Origin: Lachnospiraceae bacterium UBA1748
Lineage (GTDB): Bacteria > Bacillota > Clostridia > Lachnospirales > Lachnospiraceae
Direction of reading: 5' to 3'
NCBI GenBank assembly: GCA_002314855.1
Contig: DCHQ01000064.1
Coordinates: 1-32,660, forward strand
DNA: 32,660 nucleotides
The position numbers and the translations under genes were made by a program. Shown here piece by piece: positions 7,632 through 15,604 of this stretch (position 1 is the stretch's first letter; every line of letters begins with the position of its first letter). The notes under the pieces are model-generated. The model had not been told where the DNA came from, made no database searches, and saw only the letters and a program-made list of their open reading frames with translations.

Positions 7632-8552
7632 ATGGATTTTACGTTGAAAAAATTAATAATAACAGCAGTGGCAGGCCTTTCAGTTAGTTGGGCTGCACTT
7701 ACTGGTTGCAATAACTCGGCTAATACTAATGTGGTGGCTGTAAGTGAAAATACTGTTTCGGAGAATACCGTTAGCGAGAACGAAGTTACTAAGGAGATTG
7801 TTCCAGAAGAACCTGAAGTACAGCTGGTGTACGAAACAAGACTACTTAGACAGGTAACATATTTTGGTGATAACAAAGCCTTTTATTATGAGTATAGATA
7901 TGATGATAATGCCCAGCTTATAGGCGCTGATTACTATAATACGGATGATGCGCTTGAGAGAAGTGAAGACTACGAATGGAACGAAGAGGGCTATAAGTCC
8001 AAAATAACAGGACAGACCTTGGATGGTGGTACTTATTCGAATGTATATGATTATGATGAATATGGAAACTGTATCCTTGATGTAGAGACATGGGAAGATG
8101 GCAGTGAACATGAATTCAAGCATGGCTATACTTATAATGTTGATGGTCTTGTTACTAAGGAAACAAGTTATGATGCAGATGGTAATGTTAGTGCATCAGA
8201 AACTATTGAGTACAATGAAGCTGGCCTTGATGTAAAACATTCATTTTACAACAATCGTGGTGGACTTATCAGTACAAGTATTAATGAATACGATGAAAAC
8301 GGTCTGGTGGTAAAGTATACTAATACCAATAATGATACAAGATATACTTGGTCCAGTGAGAGCGAATACAATGATAATGGACAGGTTATTAAAATAACAT
8401 TCTACAATAATGTAGGTAACTATTCTGGTGAGACTGTTCTTGAATACGATGAGGAAAATCGTATGATTAAGGAAACTCATTATAATACAGATAGTTCAAT
8501 CGGCGTAATCAATGAATATGAATACGGTGACGTGGCTATCGGAGCCCAGTAG
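7632..8552 (+). CDS. Lipoprotein with about eight YD-like repeats
   Basis: Surface lipoprotein of up to 306 residues. The signal sequence ends in the lipobox AALTGC, followed by an Asn/Ser/Thr/Val/Glu-rich linker. From about residue 85 to the end there are about eight tandem repeats of roughly 22-26 residues with the pattern Y-x-Y-D-x-x-G ... K-x-T-x-Y-x-x-x-G, resembling YD/RHS-type or MORN-like repeats. The function is unknown. The start needs care: the ATG at 7632 lies inside the SD-like AGGATGGA (7629-7636), whereas a TTG at 7644 has ideal spacing and begins directly with MKKLIITAVAG. The true product is therefore probably 302 residues. hflX begins 3 nt after the stop, so the two are co-transcribed. 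Confidence 0.8.
   Translation: MDFTLKKLIITAVAGLSVSWAALTGCNNSANTNVVAVSENTVSENTVSENEVTKEIVPEEPEVQLVYETRLLRQVTYFGDNKAFYYEYRYDDNAQLIGADYYNTDDALERSEDYEWNEEGYKSKITGQTLDGGTYSNVYDYDEYGNCILDVETWEDGSEHEFKHGYTYNVDGLVTKETSYDADGNVSASETIEYNEAGLDVKHSFYNNRGGLISTSINEYDENGLVVKYTNTNNDTRYTWSSESEYNDNGQVIKITFYNNVGNYSGETVLEYDEENRMIKETHYNTDSSIGVINEYEYGDVAIGAQ
7885..8540 (+). repeat. In-gene tandem repeat, about 24 codons per unit
   Basis: Eight diverged units, each beginning with a Y/N/S-E-Y-x-D/E-x-x-G type segment (YRYDDNAQ, YEWNEEGY, YDYDEYGN, YTYNVDGL, IEYNEAGL, NEYDENGL, SEYNDNGQ, LEYDEENR), and a ninth partial unit (NEYEYGD) at the end. The repeat is clear in protein and weak in DNA, so the duplications are old. 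Confidence 0.7.
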
Positions 8553-8555
8553 TAT

Positions 8556-9782
8556 ATGCAGGAAACAACTAAGAAAAAAGAAAGATTTATATTAGCAGGT
8601 ATTGGTACTGATGAGGATACTATAAGTGCCAGTCTTGATGAGCTTGCAGAGCTTGTTAAGACAGCAGGTGGCGAAGGCATTCTTAAGATTATGCAAATCA
8701 GAGAGAACAGGCATCCTCAGGTTTATATGGGTACTGGTAAGATAGCTGAAATAAAAAGACAGGTGGAAATATCTGAAGTTGATGGTGTTGTATTTGATGA
8801 TGAACTTACAGCATCGCAGCTCAGTAATATAGAAGGAATGCTTGGCTGTAAGGTTATGGACAGGACCATGGTTATCCTTGATATTTTTGCGGCACATGCA
8901 GGTAGCGCTGAAGGAAGCATTCAGGTAGAGCTTGCCCAGCTTCAGTATAGGGCTACGCACCTTGTTGGTATGGGTAAAGTGTTATCCAGACTTGGTGGAG
9001 GTATTGGTACAAGAGGCCCAGGTGAAAAGAAACTCGAGATTGATAGAAGACGTATTCATGACAGAATTAGTCAGCTAAAGAAAGAACTTCGCGAAGTTGA
9101 AAAGCATCGTGAGCTTACAAGGGCTAAAAGAAGTCGAAATCACGAATTCTGTATTTCGATAGTAGGATATACCAATGCTGGTAAATCCACGCTTCTTAAT
9201 AAACTTACTAATGCAGGAATTCTTGCAGAAGATATGCTATTTGCGACACTTGATCCTACAACAAGAGAGTATAAGCTTCCTGGCGGTGGAAAAGTTCTTA
9301 TTACAGATACTGTAGGCTTTATTCGTAAACTGCCTCATAATTTGATAGATGCTTTTAAGAGTACGCTGGAAGAAGCGGTATACGCCGATTTAATTCTTCA
9401 TGTTGTTGATGCTGCTGATGAAAGCAGAGATAAGCATATGGATACTGTATACAAAACTCTTGATGAGCTGGGTATAACAGGTAAGCCGATATTAACGTTG
9501 TTCAATAAATGCGATTTACTTGTTGGACGTGACAAAGTCATCGATTTTAGAGCGGATAAAACGCTTAAGATAAGTGCCAAAACAGGAGAAGGTATTGATC
9601 AGCTTGATAAGGTTATAGAAGATTTTATGAATGCTGACAGGGTATACATTGACAGGCTGTTTCCTTTTTCAGAGGCTGGTCTTGTGGCAAGAATGCATGA
9701 ATCAGGAAGTATTAAAGAGGAATACCGAGAAGACGGTATATATGTTCAGGGATATGTTAAAAAGGAACTGGGACTAGAGTAA
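8556..9782 (+). CDS. hflX: Ribosome-associated GTPase HflX
   Basis: Protein of 408 residues, a typical length for HflX, which binds the 50S subunit and splits stalled ribosomes. The N-terminal domain contains HPQVYMGTGK and a glycine-rich GGGIGTRGPGEKKLE linker before a helical segment, both characteristic of HflX. The G domain has GYTNAGKS (G1, from residue 204), DPTTRE (G2), DTVGF (G3, 251-255), NKCD (G4, 317-320) and SAKTGEG (G5). It starts 3 nt after the lipoprotein stop, with GGAG at 12 nt as a weak RBS, so translation is probably coupled. Its last 9 bases overlap the end of the convergent nucleotidase gene. Confidence 0.95.
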   Translation: MQETTKKKERFILAGIGTDEDTISASLDELAELVKTAGGEGILKIMQIRENRHPQVYMGTGKIAEIKRQVEISEVDGVVFDDELTASQLSNIEGMLGCKVMDRTMVILDIFAAHAGSAEGSIQVELAQLQYRATHLVGMGKVLSRLGGGIGTRGPGEKKLEIDRRRIHDRISQLKKELREVEKHRELTRAKRSRNHEFCISIVGYTNAGKSTLLNKLTNAGILAEDMLFATLDPTTREYKLPGGGKVLITDTVGFIRKLPHNLIDAFKSTLEEAVYADLILHVVDAADESRDKHMDTVYKTLDELGITGKPILTLFNKCDLLVGRDKVIDFRADKTLKISAKTGEGIDQLDKVIEDFMNADRVYIDRLFPFSEAGLVARMHESGSIKEEYREDGIYVQGYVKKELGLE

Positions 9783-9807
9783 GGAAACAATCTGGTCCCA
9801 GTTTTTT
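9766..9807 (+). terminator. hflX terminator embedded in two coding ends
   Basis: AACTGGGAC (9766-9774) pairs perfectly with GTCCCAGTT (9795-9803) and is followed by a T run (9802-9807). The left arm is hflX coding sequence and the right arm lies inside the 3' end of the minus-strand nucleotidase gene. Confidence 0.8.
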
Positions 9808-10367
9808 ACTCTAATATAATTATCTGACGGAAGAATGGCGTCTTTATTCCAGGGTCTGTCAAAAACTGCAACCTTACAATTGCCAAAATGCTCAAGATGC
9901 TTGAAAGCAGCTGGAGAATCTTCAATGGCAAGGTCAAAAGACATAGCATATAAATCATTAAGAGTCATATTGAAAGTGCTATTTTGATTAAAGATTTCAC
10001 GTCCATACTTATCAACGCAGTACAGTGGAAGCCTTGAAAGGTTATGATTATCAAGCCACTGTCTTGATGGCTCATAGGAGTCAAATGGACGACCGGTTAT
10101 TATTTTTACGTCATGTCCTGCATCAACAATCTTGTTAATTGAAATCGAGGCTCCATCAGTTTCTTCATATGATAGAAGGATTTCAGGAAGATGACCTTCT
10201 TTCATAAGTGCATCATATTGATTATCAGTTAATCCAAAACTTTGCTGCAAATTAAAAAAGTGGACTTCATTATAAGGTTTTTTTATACCAAAAAGTCTGT
10301 CGGCTATTTGACAGAAGCTTTTGGCGGTTTCACATATAACATCATCAAAATCAATATAGATATTCAT
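9774..10367 (-). CDS. 5'(3')-deoxyribonucleotidase-like HAD phosphatase
   Basis: Protein of 197 residues related to the NT5C-type nucleotidases, which dephosphorylate nucleoside monophosphates. HAD motif I is DFDDVICET (residues 6-14), motif II is IITGRP, and a late acidic motif reads IEDSP. The size agrees with the family. It is the second gene of a minus-strand pair, 32 nt after the pantothenate kinase gene, with GGGGAAAAG as RBS. Its stop lies within the last codons of convergent hflX. The exact substrate is inferred; other small HAD phosphatases with the DFDDV motif are possible. Confidence 0.78.
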   Translation of the reverse strand: MNIYIDFDDVICETAKSFCQIADRLFGIKKPYNEVHFFNLQQSFGLTDNQYDALMKEGHLPEILLSYEETDGASISINKIVDAGHDVKIITGRPFDSYEPSRQWLDNHNLSRLPLYCVDKYGREIFNQNSTFNMTLNDLYAMSFDLAIEDSPAAFKHLEHFGNCKVAVFDRPWNKDAILPSDNYIRVKNWDQIVSLL

Positions 10368-10399
10368 TCTTTTCCCCGGTATTTAGTGTGATATAAATT

Positions 10400-11215
10400 C
10401 TAGCTTAAGGCTGCACCAATAGCAGTTATGTATTTGCCATTATCGGTGCTAATAAAATTGGTGTTAGGATAGAGCTTTCTAAAGGCATCAAGTGTAGGAG
10501 CAAGCTCCTTAGCTCCGCTAAGACCGCCTATCATTACTATGTTGTTCACTCCCATATTATTGGCCATAAGACATCCTGTCTGGATGATATTTTCAAGCAC
10601 AAGGTTAATAAGGCCTGAAGCCAGGTCACTTTTAGAGGCTTCGCTGTATATCTTACCGAAGTTTGATACCGTAAGATCCATATTTAGTCCCTCAATACGA
10701 TTGGTAGCAACATCTGAAAGCATAATATTGACATTGCCGTGAGTTCCGCCCTCAGCAAGTTTATAGATTTCATTGTAATATACAGTGCCAAGAATGTATT
10801 TGGACAATCCAACGAGGGTGCCACCACCAAGGCCGAGTCCACCAACGTGTGTAGGAATCTTGTCTTTAACATGAATATATGTTGTTCCTGTTCCCATGCT
10901 GATTAGTAGAAAATCATCAAGATTTGGAGCAAAATATCTTGCGCCATTTGAATCAGCATCAAACTCATGGATATATTTTGTGTTTATATTCATTATTTTG
11001 CTGTCAAAACCAGAAGCACCTACACCTGTTAGCTGAATTGATTCGATATCCGAACTTTTTATCTCATTTTTCTCCATGAATGAATTGAAAATATCGTAAA
11101 TATCGCCATCGGTTGGAACTGATTTTACTTTTAATAAATCCAATATTTTATTGTCTTTAAGTGCAGCAAGCTTTGTAGATGTGCTTCCTGCGTCTATACC
11201 TATTTTAATTCCCAT
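10400..11215 (-). CDS. coaW: Type II pantothenate kinase
   Basis: Protein of 271 residues that phosphorylates pantothenate, the first step of coenzyme A synthesis. It has the ASKHA-fold signatures of type II kinases: IGIDAGSTSTK at residues 5-15 (phosphate 1), SMGTGTT (phosphate 2) and the glycine-rich VGGLGLGGGT, as in the staphylococcal enzyme. The conserved DAGSTSTK begins at residue 8, so the start cannot be later. No Shine-Dalgarno sequence precedes the ATG. Instead a TATAAT lies 6 nt upstream with a -35 at 17 bp, which would place the transcript start at the initiation codon (see the promoter entry). It is followed by the nucleotidase gene on the same strand. Confidence 0.9.
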   Translation of the reverse strand: MGIKIGIDAGSTSTKLAALKDNKILDLLKVKSVPTDGDIYDIFNSFMEKNEIKSSDIESIQLTGVGASGFDSKIMNINTKYIHEFDADSNGARYFAPNLDDFLLISMGTGTTYIHVKDKIPTHVGGLGLGGGTLVGLSKYILGTVYYNEIYKLAEGGTHGNVNIMLSDVATNRIEGLNMDLTVSNFGKIYSEASKSDLASGLINLVLENIIQTGCLMANNMGVNNIVMIGGLSGAKELAPTLDAFRKLYPNTNFISTDNGKYITAIGAALS

Positions 11216-11221
11216 AAGCGT

Positions 11222-11250
11222 ATTATAACCGAGCTTTATAGTTAGAGCAA
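11222..11250 (-). promoter_or_regulatory. coaW promoter, probably producing leaderless mRNA
   Basis: On the minus strand, TTGCTC (11245-11250), 17 bp and TATAAT (11222-11227) form a good sigma-A promoter. Only six bases (11216-11221) separate the -10 box from the ATG (11213-11215), so transcription should begin at or within a base or two of the start codon. Confidence 0.65.
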
Positions 11251-11258
11251 TGTTGTTG

Positions 11259-11264
11259 TATAAT
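11259..11264 (+). promoter_or_regulatory. Probable -10 box of the histidine phosphatase gene
   Basis: TATAAT on the plus strand, 31 nt before the ATG at 11296, divergent from the coaW promoter. The -35 region (11236-11241, TTATAG) is poor, so this is a tentative call. Confidence 0.4.
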
Positions 11265-11295
11265 TAATGAAAATGTGAATCGGAAGGATACATAT

Positions 11296-11835
11296 ATGAA
11301 AAAATTGTATTTTGTAAGACATGGAGAAAGCGAATGGAATGTTGCTGATAGAATATGTGGAAGTACAGATATTCCACTGACCGATAAGGGAAAAGAACAG
11401 GCAATGGAAACAGGCAGGCTAATTAACAGTATGAATATTAAAATTGATCAAATCCTCTATTCGCCGCTTAGCAGAGCAGCCGATACTGCCAAGGCTATAT
11501 CAGACCTTACAGGTATACCTGCAGTAGTAGAACCAAGGATAACCGAGCAGTGCTTTGGTAAGTATGAAGGTATATCTCCTCGTTCTCGTGAAGATTTTAA
11601 GCTGGCTAAGCAGCAGTTTGTTAATAGCTATGAGGGCGGTGAGTCTATGCTTAGACTTGCGCAGCGAATATATAATGTTCTCGATGAGATAAAAGCATCT
11701 GATAAGACATATATGCTAGTAGCTCATAATGGTATTGCAAGAGTTGTGAAGTCTTATTTTGACGATATGACCAATGAAGAATACGGAAGTTTTGGCGTGA
11801 AAAACTGCGCTGTTACAGAATTTGAATTTAAATGA
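11296..11835 (+). CDS. Histidine phosphatase (phosphoglycerate mutase-like)
   Basis: Protein of 179 residues of the histidine phosphatase superfamily. The catalytic phospho-accepting His is in VRHGESEWN (RHG at about residues 7-9), Arg in YSPLSRAADTA, Glu in FGKYEG and the second His in LVAHNGIARV. The substrate could be a sugar phosphate, a nucleotide precursor or phosphoglycerate; the sequence does not decide. The ATG at 11296 is preceded by GGAAGG with 9-nt spacing. An in-frame GTG at 11275 lies upstream of this RBS and is unlikely to be used. A methyltransferase gene follows after 17 nt. Confidence 0.87.
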   Translation: MKKLYFVRHGESEWNVADRICGSTDIPLTDKGKEQAMETGRLINSMNIKIDQILYSPLSRAADTAKAISDLTGIPAVVEPRITEQCFGKYEGISPRSREDFKLAKQQFVNSYEGGESMLRLAQRIYNVLDEIKASDKTYMLVAHNGIARVVKSYFDDMTNEEYGSFGVKNCAVTEFEFK

Positions 11836-11852
11836 TGGCGATATAATAAGAT

Positions 11853-12464
11853 ATGTTATTCAATGATGTTTTATGGGAACAAAAATTAAAGATTAATACC
11901 GAGGGACGCGATGAAAGCTGTAGCGATGAACATCATCAGCCATATCAGCCCACTTATTATGCTGTGCTTGAGCATATAGCATCAACAGGAATCATTAATA
12001 AGAATTCTGTACTAGTTGATTATGGTTGTGGCAAGGGCCGGGTACTATATTTTATGTTTCATTCATTTGGGTGCAGGTGTATAGGCATAGAGCGTGAAGA
12101 TAAGTTTATTAATGCTGCAATCAGGAATATGACCTCTTATGTGGATAGAAGACGCGTGGGTGATAGTATTAGCTTTATTCAGACTGATGCTGAGAAGTAT
12201 GAAGTCCCAGCCGAGGCTGATACGTTTTTCTTTTTTAATCCGTTCTCTGTAAATATACTTATGGGGACAATGCAGCGAATTATGGATTCGTATTATGAGA
12301 ATCCTAGAAGGATTAAGTTTATTTTTTACTATATCTTGCCAGAAACAGACGTGTATCTTTCGTATATACCAGAGCTTAAGCTTGTATATGAAATCAATAT
12401 GCATGAGGCTGTAGAAAGTAGAGATAAAAGGCATCTTCTTAGGATGTATATGATTGATTCATGA
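11853..12464 (+). CDS. Class I SAM-dependent methyltransferase
   Basis: Protein of 203 residues with a Rossmann-type SAM-binding motif I, VDYGCGKGRVL (about residues 53-63), an acidic strand end GIERED (motif II) and a post-motif FFFFNPFS (about 128-135). NPF in place of NPPY/F suggests a small-molecule or protein substrate rather than DNA, but this is uncertain. No Shine-Dalgarno is visible; a TATAAT (11842-11847) lies only 5 nt before the ATG, the same arrangement seen at coaW and the YkgJ-like gene, though with a poor -35. It may instead be translated from the phosphatase transcript. Confidence 0.8.
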   Translation: MLFNDVLWEQKLKINTEGRDESCSDEHHQPYQPTYYAVLEHIASTGIINKNSVLVDYGCGKGRVLYFMFHSFGCRCIGIEREDKFINAAIRNMTSYVDRRRVGDSISFIQTDAEKYEVPAEADTFFFFNPFSVNILMGTMQRIMDSYYENPRRIKFIFYYILPETDVYLSYIPELKLVYEINMHEAVESRDKRHLLRMYMIDS

Positions 12465-12473
12465 CTCGTCGAA

Positions 12474-12503
12474 TTGACATATATTAGAATTAGCAATTAT
12501 AAT
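12474..12503 (+). promoter_or_regulatory. Promoter of the TAXI-TRAP operon
   Basis: TTGACA (12474-12479) and TATAAT (12498-12503) are separated by 18 bp, close to the sigma-A consensus. The predicted start (about 12509-12511) coincides with the first base of the hairpin at 12509-12555, about 75 nt before the TAXI gene. Confidence 0.65.
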
Positions 12504-12508
12504 TAATT

Positions 12509-12555
12509 AAGCAGGTTAAAACCACATATTTTGATGCGGATGCCTGCTTTTTTTA
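12509..12555 (+). terminator. Terminator hairpin in the TRAP leader
   Basis: AAGCAGG (12509-12515) pairs with CCTGCTT (12543-12549), followed by a T run to 12555. A small internal GGTTAAAACC element is also present. It can end transcripts from the methyltransferase gene, and because the promoter at 12474-12503 starts just at its left arm it may also act as an attenuator for the TRAP operon. Confidence 0.7.
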
Positions 12556-12582
12556 TGAAATGTCCGAGTTGGAGGAAGAGAA

Positions 12583-13551
12583 GTGAAATTAGCAAAAATA
12601 ACTAGATTATTAAGTGCAGTGCTTATTAGTGCAGTGTGTTTGGTGGGGTGTGCAGGACAGAGTGAAAGAATGATGTTTGGTACAGGTGGTACGGCAGGTA
12701 CTTACTATGCTTACGGCGGAGTATTGGCCCAGTATATGCGTACAAATGCTGATATAAAAGTGACAGCAGTGTCAACTGGAGGCTCTAAGGTTAATATCCA
12801 GAGTATTCAGGATGGCGATTACCAGCTAGGCTTTGCCCAGTCCGATGTTATGACCTATGCTTGGGATGGTATACGAGCTTTTGAAAAGGACGGTCCAACC
12901 CATGATTTTAGGGTGCTCGGTTCTTTATATAATGAAACAGTTCAGCTCTTTACTATGGATCCTGATATTAAGTCAGTATCAGATCTTAAAGGTAAAAGAG
13001 TATCTATTGGAGCAAGTGGTTCAGGTGTGTATTTTAATGCTCTTGATGTATTAGAAGGTGCAGGAATGTCAGTAGCTGATATTCTTCCACAGTATCAGTC
13101 ATTTGAAGACTCCAAGGAAGCGCTCAAGGATGGACGTATTGATGCTGCATTTATCGTGGCAGGTGCTCCAACATCAGCTATTACAGAATTAGCAACAACT
13201 AATGGTGTATACCTTGTAAATATTGATGGCGAGATAAGAGATAAGATAATGGAAAAATGTCCATACTATGTGGCTCTTGAGCTTCCAGCAGGTACATATC
13301 CAGGTCAGGATGAATCAATACAGACAATTACTGTTAAGGCGGTGTTATTAGTTTCGGCATACGCTAGCGAAGATGATGTATATAAGCTTACTTCAGCTAT
13401 ATTTGATCACACAGAAGAGATAACTCTTGAAAATGCCAAGGGCGCAGAGCTTTCAGTTGAGAATGCTACCAGCACCAATACAGTTCCATATCATGCAGGT
13501 GCAGCGAAATATTACGCTGAGCATGGTATTACAGTAGATACTTTAGAGTAA
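12583..13551 (+). CDS. TAXI family TRAP transporter solute-binding lipoprotein
   Basis: Protein of 322 residues, the extracytoplasmic substrate receptor of a TRAP transporter. The signal sequence ends in the lipobox CLVGC (Cys at about residue 23), so it is membrane-anchored, as expected in a Gram-positive cell. The TAXI signature is clear: FGTGGTAGTYYAYGG after the anchor, then VSTGGSKVNIQSIQDGDYQLGFAQSD and GKRVSIGASGSG. The length matches the family. It starts with GTG, preceded by GGAGGAAGAG. The permease gene follows after 13 nt. The substrate is unknown; characterised TAXI proteins bind small organic acids or amino acids. Confidence 0.93.
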   Translation: MKLAKITRLLSAVLISAVCLVGCAGQSERMMFGTGGTAGTYYAYGGVLAQYMRTNADIKVTAVSTGGSKVNIQSIQDGDYQLGFAQSDVMTYAWDGIRAFEKDGPTHDFRVLGSLYNETVQLFTMDPDIKSVSDLKGKRVSIGASGSGVYFNALDVLEGAGMSVADILPQYQSFEDSKEALKDGRIDAAFIVAGAPTSAITELATTNGVYLVNIDGEIRDKIMEKCPYYVALELPAGTYPGQDESIQTITVKAVLLVSAYASEDDVYKLTSAIFDHTEEITLENAKGAELSVENATSTNTVPYHAGAAKYYAEHGITVDTLE

Positions 13552-13564
13552 GGAGGTCAAACCA

Positions 13565-15598
13565 GTGAGCGATAGCAAAAGAAAAGAATTAGAAAAAGAA
13601 TTGGTTGAACGCGAAGTGGAGTTTGACATCGAAGAAGAAAAGAAGCTTGATGATTACAACTCATTTGTGGACAATGCTGAGCATGAGGTTCATGAAGATA
13701 TTGATGTTGTTATGCGTAAATACGACAGAGAATCTAATGTTCGAGTATGGGCAGGTAAGCCTAAGGTAGTAGTTAGCTTAATACTTGGTGCATTTTCACT
13801 TTGGTGTATATATGTAACACTTTTTGCTACTTTCTTAGAGGAAATACGTCTTACATCATTTATGGGACTCGTAGTACTTATGGGATTCCTTATTTATCCA
13901 ATTAAGAAGGGCGAGCAGAAGGTTAATCATTTACCTTTCTATGACATAATAATGATGATTTTGGGATCGGCGGCATTTTTCTATTTTACATTTAACGCTA
14001 ACACCATTATTAATCAGGGTACAAGGTTTCAGTGGTATCAGATAGTTATTGGTATTATTGGTATATTGGCACTTGTTGAAATAACAAGAAGATGTGTTGG
14101 TATGCCGATACTTGTTGTGGCAGCATTTTTTGTTATATATGCAATGACATATGGACTTACCAATCCTGACTTCGCACTTAGAATTCGTTATTTTGTGCGT
14201 AATCTTTTCTATACTAAAGAGGGTATTTTCTCGACGCCGGTTAATGTGTGTTCGAAGTATATAGTTGTATTTATTATATTTGGAGCTTTTCTTGAGAGAA
14301 CAGGTATATCTAACTTCTTCATTGATCTTGCTAACTGTCTTGCGGGAAGATTTGCTGGTGGCCCAGCCAAGGTTGCTGTTATTTCATCAGCTCTTTGCGG
14401 TATGGTATCAGGTTCATCGGTAGGTAATACTGTTACAACAGGTTCAGTAACTATTCCGATGATGAAGAAGAATGGATATAAGCCAGAATTTGCAGGTGCT
14501 GTAGAAGCGGCATCATCCACAGGTGGACAGATTATGCCTCCTATTATGGGAGCTGCGGCATTTCTTATGGCTGATTTCGTAGGTCAGCCTTATTCAAGCA
14601 TTATCGAAAGAGCTATACTTCCAGCAATACTTTATTTTGCGGGTATATTTATTTCTGTTCATCTTGAAGCCAAGAAGAATAATCTTAAGGGTATTGCTAA
14701 GGAAGAGCTTCCTAAGTTTGGACATCTTATTAAGAAGATATATCTGTTATTACCATTAGTTCTTCTTGTTATCTTCGTATCCGGTAATTACATGACTATG
14801 CAGAAGGCTGCTTCTTATGCAATTCTTGCATCAATAGCGGTTAGTTTGTTCAATAAAGAAAACAGAATTACACCAAGTAAGATATTTGACGCTCTTGTAG
14901 CAGGTGGTAAGAGTTCTATCACTGTAGGTGCTGCGTGCGGTGTAGCTGGTATTATATCGGGAACAATTTCGATGACAGGTCTTGCTAATGATCTTATTAA
15001 TGCAATTGTTGGTGTGGCAGGAGATAAGCTTATTATTGCGCTTGTTCTTACTATGCTTTGCTGTATCGTACTTGGTATGGGTGTTCCTACAACTGCTAAT
15101 TACTGTATTATGGCAGCTACAACAGCTCCTATTCTTATAAGAATGGGTGTTCCTGTTCTTGCGGCTCATTTCTTTGTATTCTACTTTGGTATAGTTGCTG
15201 ATATTACTCCTCCTGTAGCGCTTGCTGCTTATGCTGGTTCAGCTATTGCGAAGAGTAAGCCAATGAAGACTGCGTTTAATGCATCCAAGTTGGCTATAGC
15301 GGTATTCATTGTTCCATATATGTTCTGCTATAACCCTGCAATGCTTCTTATAGATACAACAGCGCTCCAGGTTGCTCAAATAGCAATAACATCTTTTGTT
15401 GGTGTGTTTGGTATAGCTTCGGCACTTGAAGGATACTGTGTTTCTAATATGAATATTGTTATCAGGGTTCTTATGGCTGTAGGTGGTTTGTTACTTATAC
15501 ATCCAGCATTTATAACTGATGTGATTGGTTTTGTAATTGTGGGTGTATGTATGGTGATTCAGTATATGATTGCCAAGAAAGCAGTAGTAGCTTCTTAG
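13565..15598 (+). CDS. TRAP transporter fused permease (4TM/12TM)
   Basis: Protein of 677 residues combining the small (DctQ-like) and large (DctM-like) TRAP membrane subunits, the usual partner of TAXI receptors. A charged cytoplasmic N-terminus (about 1-60, rich in Glu and Lys) precedes many hydrophobic segments. The DctM part contains conserved glycine-rich stretches such as GMVSGSSVGNTVTTGSVTIP, GGQIMPPIMGAAAF, and MGVPTTANY. It uses sodium or proton gradients to drive uptake. The start is GTG at 13565 after AAGGAGGT. nagA begins 6 nt after its stop, so these genes are almost certainly co-transcribed. Confidence 0.93.
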   Translation: MSDSKRKELEKELVEREVEFDIEEEKKLDDYNSFVDNAEHEVHEDIDVVMRKYDRESNVRVWAGKPKVVVSLILGAFSLWCIYVTLFATFLEEIRLTSFMGLVVLMGFLIYPIKKGEQKVNHLPFYDIIMMILGSAAFFYFTFNANTIINQGTRFQWYQIVIGIIGILALVEITRRCVGMPILVVAAFFVIYAMTYGLTNPDFALRIRYFVRNLFYTKEGIFSTPVNVCSKYIVVFIIFGAFLERTGISNFFIDLANCLAGRFAGGPAKVAVISSALCGMVSGSSVGNTVTTGSVTIPMMKKNGYKPEFAGAVEAASSTGGQIMPPIMGAAAFLMADFVGQPYSSIIERAILPAILYFAGIFISVHLEAKKNNLKGIAKEELPKFGHLIKKIYLLLPLVLLVIFVSGNYMTMQKAASYAILASIAVSLFNKENRITPSKIFDALVAGGKSSITVGAACGVAGIISGTISMTGLANDLINAIVGVAGDKLIIALVLTMLCCIVLGMGVPTTANYCIMAATTAPILIRMGVPVLAAHFFVFYFGIVADITPPVALAAYAGSAIAKSKPMKTAFNASKLAIAVFIVPYMFCYNPAMLLIDTTALQVAQIAITSFVGVFGIASALEGYCVSNMNIVIRVLMAVGGLLLIHPAFITDVIGFVIVGVCMVIQYMIAKKAVVAS

Positions 15599-15604
15599 AA
15601 AAAT

